Assembly (NCBI GenBank): GCA_016710165.1
Contig: JADJLJ010000001.1
Location: 310,001-374,000, forward strand
Direction: 5' to 3'
DNA: 64,000 nt
DNA from: Chitinophagaceae bacterium
GTDB lineage: Bacteria > Bacteroidota > Bacteroidia > Chitinophagales > Chitinophagaceae
This document shows positions 9,840 through 18,390 of the stretch, one piece after another (the first letter of the stretch is position 1; each line of letters starts with the position of its first letter). The position numbers were made by a program, and so were the translations under genes. The notes beneath the pieces were generated by a model that saw nothing but the letters and a program-made list of their open reading frames with translations, was not told the DNA's origin and made no database searches.

Positions 9840-10319
9840 CTAAACCCTTTCGATCCTGCAAATAAAACAACAGGCCTCCGCATTCCTCGCATGCAGGTAA
9901 TCAATTTTGGGGTTGGATCCGAATATTTCCGGGATCAGTTCATCAACATCCCGGTCACCAACCAATTTGGTAAAGACCATTTTCTGGCTTTTGCTATACC
10001 CGATCAAAGACAGGGGAAAATTCTCTTTATCTGCTTTTATCTCGGGAGGGAAGCGGTAAATGTCTTTATAAACTTCCACTTCTTCAGCGTGGATAAAAAT
10101 GGGGCCGGGCTGGTTAAAGGCATTGTCAATGGCAAAGGGGCTGTGTGATAAAAGCAGGCGCTTGTCTTCTCCCACCCGAAATGGCTTTAATGACACCCGG
10201 CAGGGACCCTTTCCGGTTGCTGTCTGTTCGGTCACTTCGTGGCCGAAATCATCTTTACGTGTTTCACGGATCTGTTTGGCATATTCCCCGGTTAAGGGAA
10301 CGATCTTGAATTTCTGCAT
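9840..10319 (-). CDS. DUF1203 family protein
   Basis: The start MQKFKIVPLTGEY at 10319 gives 159 aa; the frame stays open further upstream but that part has no family character. The region GPCRVSLKPFRVGEDKRLLLS, followed by GPIFIHAEEVE and the C-terminal YLHARNAEACCFICRIERV, matches the layout of DUF1203, a small cytoplasmic family without a known function. It is downstream of the Ada-like gene on the same strand (66 bp gap) and may be co-transcribed with it. Confidence 0.72.
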   Translation of the reverse strand: MQKFKIVPLTGEYAKQIRETRKDDFGHEVTEQTATGKGPCRVSLKPFRVGEDKRLLLSHSPFAIDNAFNQPGPIFIHAEEVEVYKDIYRFPPEIKADKENFPLSLIGYSKSQKMVFTKLVGDRDVDELIPEIFGSNPKIDYLHARNAEACCFICRIERV

Positions 10320-10384
10320 GTGTTTAAATTTAGAATGTAAAGTTCCGGCACGAATGATCCTGCTGCAACCCGAAACTTGCTGAC

Positions 10385-11215
10385 TTAATTTTCCGGGGAA
10401 CATTTCGCCGCTTCCCAGCCGAGTATGGCTGTCTTGCGTTCGCTGCCCCAATGGTATTCACCAATAACGCCGGAAGACCTGATCACGCGATGGCAGGGGA
10501 TGAGGAAGGCAACGGGATTGCTTCCGACCGCTGAGCCCACCGCCCTGGATGCGCCGGGGCTTTTGATGTCAGCTGCAATGGATGCATAGGTGGAGATATT
10601 TCCAAAAGGGATCTTTAATAAGGATTGCCAGACCTTCAATTGAAAAGCAGTTCCTTTTAAATGCAGCTTGACTTTTTGCAGGTCGCTCCAGTCGCCGGTA
10701 AAGAAACGAAGCGCATCCTGCTGGATCATATCGGTCTTCTGGAACAGGCTGGCGTTTGGAAAAAAGTATTGCAGGTTCCCGATCCCGGCTCTTTCATCCT
10801 TTACAAAAGCAAGCTGGCAGATGCCTTTGGGCGTGGAGGCAATGATGATATCACCAAATGCTGTTTCTGCAAAACTGTAATTGATCTTCAGCGCTTCACC
10901 ACCGTTCCTGAATTCTCCGGGCGTCATGCCTTCAATGCCGATGAACAGGTCGTGCAGCCGGCCGGTGCCGGATAATCCTGTTTCAAAACTCACATCCGAT
11001 AAAGAAAGATCCTGTTTCAAAAGTCCCTTTGCATATTCCACGCTGATGAACTGCAGGAATTTCTTCGGGCTCACACCGGCCCAATCCTTGAACAGCCGTT
11101 GAAAATGAAAAGGGCTCAGGTGCACTTGCCTGGCAACAGCATCCAGGTCGGGCTGTTCCTTAAAGTTCTCCTTTAGGTAAACAATGGCTTTTTCTATTCT
11201 TTCGTAATCTGTCAT
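10385..11215 (-). CDS. AraC-HTH plus O6-alkylguanine-DNA alkyltransferase (Ada-like)
   Basis: The ATG at 11215 gives 276 aa. Residues about 8-105 form an AraC-type double helix-turn-helix (DLDAVARQVHLSPFHFQRLF, then GMTPGEFRNGG). Residues about 112-270 form the methylguanine-DNA methyltransferase domain, with the acceptor motif IPCHRVI (Cys241) and GEYHWGSERKTAILGWE. The enzyme transfers O6-alkyl groups from guanine to Cys241 and is used once. The zinc-binding N-terminal methyl-phosphotriester domain of full Ada is absent, so phosphotriester sensing is not expected from this protein. The start choice avoids six residues without family support. Confidence 0.9.
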   Translation of the reverse strand: MTDYERIEKAIVYLKENFKEQPDLDAVARQVHLSPFHFQRLFKDWAGVSPKKFLQFISVEYAKGLLKQDLSLSDVSFETGLSGTGRLHDLFIGIEGMTPGEFRNGGEALKINYSFAETAFGDIIIASTPKGICQLAFVKDERAGIGNLQYFFPNASLFQKTDMIQQDALRFFTGDWSDLQKVKLHLKGTAFQLKVWQSLLKIPFGNISTYASIAADIKSPGASRAVGSAVGSNPVAFLIPCHRVIRSSGVIGEYHWGSERKTAILGWEAAKCSPEN

Positions 11216-11434
11216 AGTAAGACAAAAGTACAAAGACGGGCAACGAATTAAAACCCGGAACTTGCGGTATTATCAGAATAGGCAAGGTATCTGCCGGAGA
11301 AATATTTAATCCTATCCGGTATAAGGCCGTCGGGTGATATTTCAAAATGTCACCCCTACGGGGTTTTATAAAGAGATCTTATTTTCTATTACCAAAATTT
11401 CGCCCCAGGGGGCTGGCCAGTTTATTGCCGGCAT

Positions 11435-11725
11435 TTTGGGTAACATATCCGGAAAACATCTATGGATATTTAGCCTAGGCGGCATATTTGTAAATGCCAT
11501 GAAGTTGCCCAGGCAGTTATTGCCCATTTTAGAGTAACATATCCGGAAAACATCTATGGATATTTTCGAAGCCCACTGGTCCGGCTTGTTGGTAAAAATG
11601 CAGATCATAAAATGTTGCCCCGGGGATTGACCAGTTTATTTTTTAGGGTAGCAAGGCCGGAAAACATCTTTGGATATTTTTGAAGGCCCATTGGGCCGGC
11701 ATATTGGTAGAAAATGCCGATCATC
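11435..11725. repeat. Three degenerate copies of a palindromic intergenic repeat
   Basis: Copies begin near 11441, 11535 and 11648. Copies 1 and 2 share CATATCCGGAAAACATCTAT directly followed by GGATATTT; copy 3 shares only the GGAAAACATCT-TGGATATTT part. ATATCC and GGATAT form arms around a 13-base spacer. Each copy is preceded by a CCCC/GGGG-rich short hairpin and followed by a GCCCA...GGCC segment. The whole 11216-11757 gap (about 540 bp) contains only this repeat material; no gene was seen in it. Confidence 0.65.
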
Positions 11726-11757
11726 GAACGTGTAAAAGCCCCATCGGGGCGGTATTT

Positions 11758-12435
11758 TCAGAAAAACAGCCGTTCAATTGTCCAATATCCTGCCATTAGG
11801 GTGATCAGTACAGAGAGTGGGATCACAACGGCTTTACGGTAACAGGGTTTATTTCCAAACCATTTGCCAAACAACAGGAAGGCGGATAAGATCACGGCTC
11901 CTTGTCCCAGTTCTACACCCGCATTGAACATGACCAGGGATGTCAGGTATGCATTTTCAGGTAACCCCAGTTCTCCCAGCGCATTGGCAAAGCCCATCCC
12001 ATGTACCAGCCCAAACAAAAACACGATACCGATCCTTGACTTTTTCAAACCGGGTGAAACGATATTCTCCAGTCCCACATACATGATAGACAGCGCTATG
12101 ATGGGCTCAACGACATTGGAAGAAGGTGTGATCACATGGAACATGGCCAGTCCCAAAGTGATGGAATGGGCAACCGTAAATGCTGTCGCCTGCCAGAGCA
12201 CTGGTTTTAACCGGGGACTGAGTAAGAACAGGCTCAGCACAAAAAGGATATGATCAAAACCAAGGGGCAGGATATGTGTGAAACCCAGTTTAAGGTACAA
12301 TAGGGCCGCATCGGTCCTGCTCATCGTTTCCAGTTCGCCCACTACATCATGGGCAAAAAGGGATTGGCTTACCAGCAAGAACAGGATCATAAGACCAAAT
12401 CTTCTTAAGGGACGGTGATGGCTCTTTGTATGCAT
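11758..12435 (-). CDS. HupE/UreJ-like membrane protein
   Basis: Starting at the ATG at 12435 (MHTKSHHRPLRRFGLMILF) the protein is 225 aa, with a signal or first helix ending at SLFA|HD. It has about six hydrophobic helices bearing the family histidines: LGFTHILPLGFDHILFVLSL, TAFTVAHSITLGLA and FGLVHGMGFANALGELGLP. HupE/UreJ proteins are implicated in nickel or cobalt uptake for hydrogenase or urease; neither enzyme is nearby. In Bacteroidota such genes often occur as stand-alone envelope genes, so metal transport is a family inference. The earlier in-frame start at 12513 would overlap the upstream gene. Confidence 0.82.
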   Translation of the reverse strand: MHTKSHHRPLRRFGLMILFLLVSQSLFAHDVVGELETMSRTDAALLYLKLGFTHILPLGFDHILFVLSLFLLSPRLKPVLWQATAFTVAHSITLGLAMFHVITPSSNVVEPIIALSIMYVGLENIVSPGLKKSRIGIVFLFGLVHGMGFANALGELGLPENAYLTSLVMFNAGVELGQGAVILSAFLLFGKWFGNKPCYRKAVVIPLSVLITLMAGYWTIERLFF

Positions 12436-12494
12436 GCTGTTTTTGTTTTGGTTACGTAAGGTCATGTACGTAAAACCGGGATGGAGGGTTTGAA

Positions 12495-12899
12495 TTAAAA
12501 TGCAATGGTACACTTCAGTTTAAACAGGGAAGGGGCTTCCCGGAACAGTTCATCTATGTGATCGTCATAGGTATTCAGCAGGGTTGGTTTTATGCGGTTA
12601 ATGCTGTTCTCCAGCAGGTCGGTGAATGTGATCTCAGTAAAGAACAGCAGGGACCTTTTTGGAAAAAGCGATAGTTTCAGAAGCGGTTCGTTATTGAGAA
12701 AAGAAAAAATATTTTTTTCCTCATGTTCTGCAATAGCAAGACTGTTTATAAAATACGGATCATGCCTGGGTTCATCTTTCCGGGGGATGCGGACCTTGCT
12801 TGTTTGCGGGACCAGCAGTTTTTCCGGCACCGAATTTTGTGCATGTTCCCATGCCGGCGACAGTAATTTTAAGATTGCCAGGAGAACAAGCTTTTTCAT
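12495..12899 (-). CDS. Small exported protein of unknown function
   Basis: This 134-aa product has an N-terminal hydrophobic signal (MKKLVLLAILKLLSPAWEHA) and then a polar domain (YFINSLAIAEHEEKNIFSFL). No family was recognised. It lies between a DUF4331-type lipoprotein gene and the HupE-like gene on the same strand, 59 bp before the latter's chosen start, and could belong to the same transcript. Confidence 0.55.
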   Translation of the reverse strand: MKKLVLLAILKLLSPAWEHAQNSVPEKLLVPQTSKVRIPRKDEPRHDPYFINSLAIAEHEEKNIFSFLNNEPLLKLSLFPKRSLLFFTEITFTDLLENSINRIKPTLLNTYDDHIDELFREAPSLFKLKCTIAF

Positions 12900-12979
12900 G
12901 TTGGTATCCGTTTACCAGCCATTTATCCTATTTACGCAGGTGGCTGATGACCGGTTTTAAATGGAAGTATGAAATGAGT

Positions 12980-13013
12980 AAAAAGAAAACGGCGAAGAAA
13001 TAATTCTCCGCCG
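12980..13013 (-). terminator. Probable rho-independent terminator after the DUF4331 pair
   Basis: Read on the - strand, a GGCGGAGAA...TTCTTCGCC hairpin is followed by a T-rich tract (TTTTCTTTTT). It lies 20 bp beyond the stop codon of the 13033-13563 gene. Confidence 0.6.
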
Positions 13014-13032
13014 CGTTATGTTAGTGCACGGA

Positions 13033-13563
13033 TCAAAAAGGGGCCGCTAAGTAGGGGAATGAAGCAAGGAATGGTTTGTCGTTTCCATTCACATTATCTT
13101 TGGTAAGCCCGGGATTGCTGGTACCTGCTGGTCCGCCGAAGATCAGCAATAACTCCACATCAATTACATCATCATCCGGTTTCCGCCCGGTCAGTACATT
13201 GGTGCCATCGAAAAAAGTGGTGACCCCGGTTGTTGAAACACCCAGTACATCTGTTGCCAGTATGCCGGTGAATGCGGAAGCATTCAATGTGAGTGCATTG
13301 GTGGTATAACCGGGGTTCAATGCCAGTAACCTTGCCTGGAATTTTGCCTGGAAAGCAGCTCCCATATTGGATGGCGTGGTAACGTTGAATGCATCTTTGT
13401 CGGCTGCCGGCACATTGAATACCGTGTTGATGGCCGGCCTTCCCATCTGGTCCTGTTGCTGGTAATAAACCGTTGGGGCCGGGGTGCTGTCATCCTCTTT
13501 TTTGCAGGATGCAGCAAGCAGGCCGCTTCCCAATACGATCGTAAATAATTTTATTGTTTTCAT
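13033..13563 (-). CDS. DUF4331-type lipoprotein
   Basis: The ATG at 13563 opens a lipoprotein signal (MKTIKLFTIVLGSGLLAASC, lipobox AASC), giving 176 aa. The body has QDQMGRPAINTVF, the stretch FFDGTNVLTGRKPDDDVIDV and NDKPFLASFPYLAAPF, all typical of the C-terminal half of DUF4331 proteins. It follows a second DUF4331 gene by 26 bp and is presumably co-transcribed and envelope-anchored. The biochemical function of the family is unknown. Confidence 0.75.
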   Translation of the reverse strand: MKTIKLFTIVLGSGLLAASCKKEDDSTPAPTVYYQQQDQMGRPAINTVFNVPAADKDAFNVTTPSNMGAAFQAKFQARLLALNPGYTTNALTLNASAFTGILATDVLGVSTTGVTTFFDGTNVLTGRKPDDDVIDVELLLIFGGPAGTSNPGLTKDNVNGNDKPFLASFPYLAAPF

Positions 13564-13589
13564 TTTTATCTGTTTAATGTGTTGCGTAA

Positions 13590-14255
13590 TTAAATTTTCT
13601 TCTTGGTCTCCACCCATACATTGATGTTACCGGCAGCGTTCAATAATATTTTTGGAACTTCCACCACAATGCTCAGTACGTTGGTGCCGGCAAATGTGTC
13701 GCTGCCCGGGTTATTAAATCCGGGTGCGGTGCCGGCAAGGATCGCTTTATAGCGGTTCAGGTCAAAGAAGAACGGATCATCTCTCGGGCCGGCAAAGACC
13801 CTGATACCGGTAATACCTGTTCCGATGACTGGTGCGGCAGCGCCATAGGCTGTTACAGCAGCAGAAGCGCTTACACTTCCCTCCAGTCTGCTTCTTGTTC
13901 CTTTTTCAGATGGTAAAACAGGGCCGTAAACCTGCATACTGTTTGATGCAGCATCGTATTTGCATTGGATGACCAGGTCTTCGATGTTATCTGCATTGTT
14001 GTCGATGTTGAATTCAATGAGGGTGTTTTCATCAAATTTGGCGGTTGCGGTACTGCCCGGTGCAAGCAGGCCCTGTGTATTGGCTACAAACACCAGGTTG
14101 TTCGGATCCTGCGCCCGGAAAACATACAGATCGGTGATATCTGTTGGTTGTGCTGTTACGGCAGGCGTATCTATGTGGTCGGCCGCATAGATGATGCCCC
14201 CGGTGATCAATGTTGCCGCAGCGATCGCTGCCAGCAGTAGTTTCTTTCTTTTCAT
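13590..14255 (-). CDS. DUF4331 family exported protein
   Basis: The ATG at 14255 opens a signal peptide (MKRKKLLLAAIAAATLITGG), giving 221 aa. The mature start AADHIDTPAV followed by DITDLYVFRAQDPNNLVFVA is the characteristic DUF4331 N-terminal motif, with FAGPRDDPFFFDLNRYKAIL and NVLSIVVEVPK further on. It lacks a lipobox, so it is likely periplasmic or secreted, in contrast to its lipoprotein neighbour. The two genes together look like one family split into exported and anchored partners. The function is not established. Confidence 0.83.
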   Translation of the reverse strand: MKRKKLLLAAIAAATLITGGIIYAADHIDTPAVTAQPTDITDLYVFRAQDPNNLVFVANTQGLLAPGSTATAKFDENTLIEFNIDNNADNIEDLVIQCKYDAASNSMQVYGPVLPSEKGTRSRLEGSVSASAAVTAYGAAAPVIGTGITGIRVFAGPRDDPFFFDLNRYKAILAGTAPGFNNPGSDTFAGTNVLSIVVEVPKILLNAAGNINVWVETKKKI

Positions 14256-14449
14256 TGTAATTGTTTTTAGATGAATGATTTTAGCTTTTTGTCGTAAGGC
14301 CGACAACAGGTTTAATTACGGGATATGAAGGGGTTTGGATTGCCGGATCAAAAAATAATTGCACAATCAGGTATTTATTCTATGCAGTCAGTATTTTTAC
14401 GCCAGGGATCTTACCGGTCTCCATTTTTAATTCTTAATTTTTAATTCGC

Positions 14450-14860
14450 ATGGCATATTGGCTAGTAAAATCAGAACCCTCGGCCTATAGCTGGGATCAA
14501 TTGGTAAAAGACAAACAAACCTGCTGGAGCGGAGTACGCAATTATGCAGCACGTATCAACCTGCGGGCAATGAAAAAAGGCGACGAGGCTTTATTTTATC
14601 ACAGCAATGAAGGAGTTGAGATAGTAGGCATCGCCAAAGTGGTTAAGGAAGCTTACCAGGACCCTACCACCAGCGACGACCGCTGGGTAGCCGTGGATAT
14701 AAAAGCAGCAAAGACTTTAAAAAAGCCGGTCCCTTTGGCCGTATTAAAAGCAGATAAACGGTTTGCAGGCATGGACCTGGTAAGATTGGGAAGGCTTAGT
14801 GTACAGACGGTAAAGCCGGAGGAGTGGGAGTTGATCATGAAGATGGCGGGAGAAAAGTAA
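14450..14860 (+). CDS. EVE domain-containing protein
   Basis: This 136-aa protein is almost entirely an EVE domain (PUA-like fold, thymocyte nuclear protein 1 family): MAYWLVKSEPSAYSWDQLV, WSGVRNYAARINLRAMKKGD, FYHSNEGVEIVGIAKVVKEAY and the C-terminal RLGRLSVQTVKPEEW. EVE domains bind modified cytosines or RNA, and some are components of modified-base sensing. Here the gene stands alone opposite dnaG, so a specific role cannot be assigned. The ATG follows an AT-rich TTTTTAATTC spacer. Confidence 0.9.
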   Translation: MAYWLVKSEPSAYSWDQLVKDKQTCWSGVRNYAARINLRAMKKGDEALFYHSNEGVEIVGIAKVVKEAYQDPTTSDDRWVAVDIKAAKTLKKPVPLAVLKADKRFAGMDLVRLGRLSVQTVKPEEWELIMKMAGEK

Positions 14861-14861
14861 A

Positions 14862-14946
14862 GAATATTGAACAGGGAAAAAGGAATTTCGGATATCGAGG
14901 TTCCACACTTCAACATTCATGACTCCTTGTTCCTTGTTCAATATTC
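14862..14946. repeat. 85-bp inverted-repeat element (copy 1)
   Basis: The left arm GAATATTGAACAGGGAAAAAGGA and the right arm, related to TCCTTGTTCCTTGTTC plus AATATTC, can fold into a long hairpin. Elements with the same arms and exactly the same 85-bp length occur at 39763 and 43588. It fills the gap between the EVE gene and dnaG (convergent) and may act as a transcription barrier. Confidence 0.65.
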
Positions 14947-14948
14947 AA

Positions 14949-16895
14949 TCATCTGAAAATAACCGTACCCAGTTGTTTGGTAAGTTCAATTTCCATCTGC
15001 TTCAGGTGCTGGTGTGTCTGTACCAGCATCAACTGGTCCTCGGCTGAAGTGGTTCTCTCCAGGTCACGCTGGTTCTCATCCATCAGCCGTTTTATTTTAC
15101 GCAGCTTGAGATAGTTAAGGGTAGAGAAAACCTCTTCCGCAAACAGTTCTTCCCGGGTGGCAATATGGCCTTCGAAATGTTCTTTCCAGTTAGGACTTAT
15201 TTCGTAATTAAAATCCATGATGCGTACCACCAGGGAACTCATCTGCAGGTCATCGTGGTAAAGAAAATTTTTGGGGGTGGGTTCTATTCCTGCCTGGTAC
15301 CATGCCTTGTAGGTGTTGTAGATCCTTACCAGTTCCTTGTTATCAAATAATTCCTCCAAATGATTCTCATCGATCTCCGTAAAGATATATTCAGCCACTT
15401 TTAATTCCCCGTTCCATTGCTTTAACCCGAACTCCAGGAGGCTCCGGATCATGGCCTGTTCATGGATCTCATCTTTATTGAACAGCGCCAGTACATCCTG
15501 GTCTGCTTCATGCAGCGGTTCGCCGTTCAGGCTTTCCTGTTCAAAACGCTGTTCCCTGTTTGAGCGGGATTCTTCCTTGTTCACTTTTTCCCGGATGAAT
15601 TTATTCACCAATGCATGCAGGCCGCTTTCCTCGATCTTCAGGATCTCGGCACACCGCTTTATATAATCCTGCTGCTTTGTAAAATCCTCTGCCTTGTTGA
15701 TCTTTGAGATCGTCTCGGCCACCTGGTTCACCACGATCGACTTTTTATTGCTGTCGTTGCCGGCATCTTTCAATGCGATGTCCAGCTGAAAGAGGATGAA
15801 ATCCTTTTTACCGGCATTGATGAAATCAATGAAAGCGCCGGTGCCCACCTTGTTCACATAACTGTCCGGGTCTTCGTTGTCCGGTATCAGCACCAGTTTA
15901 ACATTCAGGCTTTCTTCCAATGCCAGGTCAAGGCCACGCAGGGCAGCCTTGATACCGGCGCTGTCGCCATCGTATATGATCGTCAGGTTGTTGGTGTATT
16001 TTTTTATCAGCCTCAGTTGATCGGGAGTGAGGGAAGTGCCGCCGCTTGCCACCACGTTCTCAATACCCGCCTGGTGCAGGCTCACCACATCGGTATATCC
16101 TTCCACCAGCAGGCATTCATCGGCTTTGTCAATGGCCTGGCGGGCAAAATAAGAGCCGTACAGGATCTTGCTTTTTACATAGATCTCATTTTCGGGACTG
16201 TTGATGTACTTGGGCGCTTTATCATTGCTCCGGATGATCCGGGCGCCAAAGCCAAGCACTTTGCCGCTCTGGTTGTGAATGGGAAAGATGATGCGCCCCC
16301 GGTAATTGTCGTATGCATTGCCATCCCGGACATTCACCAGCCCGGTCTTTTGCAAATAGTCAAGACTGTATTGCGATGCCAGCGCTGCTTTTGTAAATCC
16401 ATCCCTTGCTTCGGGGTTATAGCCCAGTTGAAATTTTCGGATCACTTCTTCCCGGAAGCCCCTTTCCTTTAAATAGCTCAGCGCAACATCCTGTCCTTCT
16501 TCGCTGTTGAACAATGCTCCGGTAAAATACTTCTGTGCAAAATTATTGATGATGTAGAGGCTGTCGGCTACCTGTTGCTGCTGCTTGTACTCCGGGCTGG
16601 TCTCACTCTCCTCGATCTCTACATTGTATTTTGCCGCCAGCCAGCGCAGGGCTTCCACGTAGCTGTATTTCTCATGCTCCATCAAAAAACTGATGCTGTT
16701 GCCGCTGCGGCCGCAACCAAAGCATTTGTATATCTCCTTTGACGGAGAAACCGTGAAAGAGGGTGTCTTTTCGTTGTGAAAAGGGCAGAGGCCTAAATAA
16801 TTGGCGCCCCTTTTCTTAAGTTTCACAAAGGAACCCACGATCTCCACAATGTCGATGCGGCTGAGAATCTGCTGTATGCTGTTTTGAGAGATCAC
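14949..16895 (-). CDS. dnaG: DNA primase
   Basis: DnaG synthesises RNA primers for chromosome replication and binds the replicative helicase through its C-terminus. This 648-aa protein has the CHC2 zinc finger (Cys37, His40, Cys58, Cys61 in CPFHNEKTPSF and CFGCG), a catalytic TOPRIM region with LLVEGYTDVVSLHQAG (about residue 260) and IIYDGDSAGIKAALRG, and a helical C-terminal helicase-binding region. The length and motif order are normal, and the frame is intact over nearly 2 kb. Confidence 0.95.
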   Translation of the reverse strand: MISQNSIQQILSRIDIVEIVGSFVKLKKRGANYLGLCPFHNEKTPSFTVSPSKEIYKCFGCGRSGNSISFLMEHEKYSYVEALRWLAAKYNVEIEESETSPEYKQQQQVADSLYIINNFAQKYFTGALFNSEEGQDVALSYLKERGFREEVIRKFQLGYNPEARDGFTKAALASQYSLDYLQKTGLVNVRDGNAYDNYRGRIIFPIHNQSGKVLGFGARIIRSNDKAPKYINSPENEIYVKSKILYGSYFARQAIDKADECLLVEGYTDVVSLHQAGIENVVASGGTSLTPDQLRLIKKYTNNLTIIYDGDSAGIKAALRGLDLALEESLNVKLVLIPDNEDPDSYVNKVGTGAFIDFINAGKKDFILFQLDIALKDAGNDSNKKSIVVNQVAETISKINKAEDFTKQQDYIKRCAEILKIEESGLHALVNKFIREKVNKEESRSNREQRFEQESLNGEPLHEADQDVLALFNKDEIHEQAMIRSLLEFGLKQWNGELKVAEYIFTEIDENHLEELFDNKELVRIYNTYKAWYQAGIEPTPKNFLYHDDLQMSSLVVRIMDFNYEISPNWKEHFEGHIATREELFAEEVFSTLNYLKLRKIKRLMDENQRDLERTTSAEDQLMLVQTHQHLKQMEIELTKQLGTVIFR

Positions 16896-17059
16896 GTAGA
16901 AATAATGAACCTGTAATTTACGCCAGTTTATGTAATCGGGGCAGATAAATCAGGTTTTTATGAACAGATATAAAAACAAGCTGTGATTTGTGAAAATTTG
17001 CGGCAAAAATCATCCTGCATAACAATAATAATTACCTTTAACGTCCAAAAAAAGAAATC

Positions 17060-18328
17060 ATGAAGCGTAAACTTTTAGCATTGGTTATGGTATTGGGAAA
17101 GCTGGTTAGCCAGGGCCAGGACCTGGATGAAATAAAAAAATTCATTATCCTGAACCAGTTTGACAAAGCCAAACCTGAGATCGATAAATACCTGGGCATC
17201 GAAAAAAATGCTGCCAAGGCCCCGGGCTGGTATTACAAAGCGTATACTTACAGCAACCTTGCCCGCCAGGCAAACAAACCGGCAGCAGAAAGCAAGGCCC
17301 TCAGCCAGGAGGCTTTTAATGCGCTGAAGAAGTACCACGAACTTGACCCGAAGGCGCCATTGACCACCGAGGAAAACAATTCAACCATTTACAATTTATA
17401 CTATGGACTGTATGACCTGGGTGTAAAAATGTACAATGCGAAGGACTATGCAGCTTCCTGCGACCTTTTCAAGCAGACCCTCGAAGTGCATGACTACGTG
17501 TACAGCCGCAGCATGAACGGGCCTAATGGCCTGAAATTCTCGGCGCATGATACCGATATTGTATGGAACCTGGCAGTATTGAGCAATGAGCTTAAACGGA
17601 CCGATGATGCCATGATCTATTACCAGAAAATCGCGGATGCCGACCTGCCAGATGAAAAATATGCAGAGGCATATGATGAACTGGTGAAGAAATACCGGAA
17701 AGAAGGCAACAAGGAAATGTTTACCAAATATGTTTCGAGGGCCAAAAAGCATTACCCGACCGATCCGTACTGGGAAGCCGTTGAAATTGAATTTGCCGTA
17801 AAGGGACTGGAAGGCGAAGAACTTTTTAAGACCTATGAAGAGTTGCTTGTTACCCATCCCAACAACTATATGGTCCATTTCAATTACGGCTATGAACTGG
17901 TGAAGTTCATCTATTCACAGGATACCAAGGTAAAGGATATGGCTATCCTGAAGAAAAAGATACCGGAACTTTTTAAGAAAGCCATTGCCATCAATTCAAC
18001 CATTGATGCCAACATGCTGCTGGCAAATTATTATTACAATACTTCGTTCGATCTCATGGAAGATGCCAACAAGGTCAAGGGAACCAAACCGGAAGAAGTG
18101 AAGCGGAAAAATGAGCTGCTGGCGGCAAGCAAATCCACGTTGATGGAGAGTTTACCCTATGCCGAAAAAGCCATTGAGTTATTCTCCCAGCTGAAAGAAT
18201 ACAAAACATCCGACAAGGTTAACTACAAGCAGGTACTGGATGTTATCAGCAATGTGTACAAGCAAAAAGGTGATGCTAAAAAAGCAGAAGAATACCTGAA
18301 GAAAAAAGAAGAAGTAGATAAACTATAA
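17060..18328 (+). CDS. Secreted or periplasmic TPR protein
   Basis: This 422-aa protein has a weak signal-like N-terminus (MKRKLLALVMVLGKLVSQGQ) and then several helix pairs typical of TPRs (WYYKAYTYSNLARQANKPAA, VWNLAVLSNELKRTDDAMIY, MLLANYYYNTSFDLMEDANK, VISNVYKQKGDAKKAEEYLK). It is divergent from dnaG with a 164-bp gap and ends at a strong terminator. The function is unknown beyond a scaffolding role inferred from TPRs. Confidence 0.75.
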   Translation: MKRKLLALVMVLGKLVSQGQDLDEIKKFIILNQFDKAKPEIDKYLGIEKNAAKAPGWYYKAYTYSNLARQANKPAAESKALSQEAFNALKKYHELDPKAPLTTEENNSTIYNLYYGLYDLGVKMYNAKDYAASCDLFKQTLEVHDYVYSRSMNGPNGLKFSAHDTDIVWNLAVLSNELKRTDDAMIYYQKIADADLPDEKYAEAYDELVKKYRKEGNKEMFTKYVSRAKKHYPTDPYWEAVEIEFAVKGLEGEELFKTYEELLVTHPNNYMVHFNYGYELVKFIYSQDTKVKDMAILKKKIPELFKKAIAINSTIDANMLLANYYYNTSFDLMEDANKVKGTKPEEVKRKNELLAASKSTLMESLPYAEKAIELFSQLKEYKTSDKVNYKQVLDVISNVYKQKGDAKKAEEYLKKKEEVDKL

Positions 18329-18341
18329 ATACCCAGCAAAT

Positions 18342-18373
18342 AAAAAAGCCTCCTGCTTGCAGGAGGCTTTTTT
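18342..18373. terminator. Bidirectional rho-independent terminator
   Basis: AAAAAAGCCTCCTG and CAGGAGGCTTTTTT form a perfect stem with a short loop and T-tracts on both strands. It lies between the convergent 17060-18328 (+) and 18391-19242 (-) genes and can serve both. Confidence 0.9.
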
Positions 18374-18390
18374 ATTTGCTGGTAGTCGCT

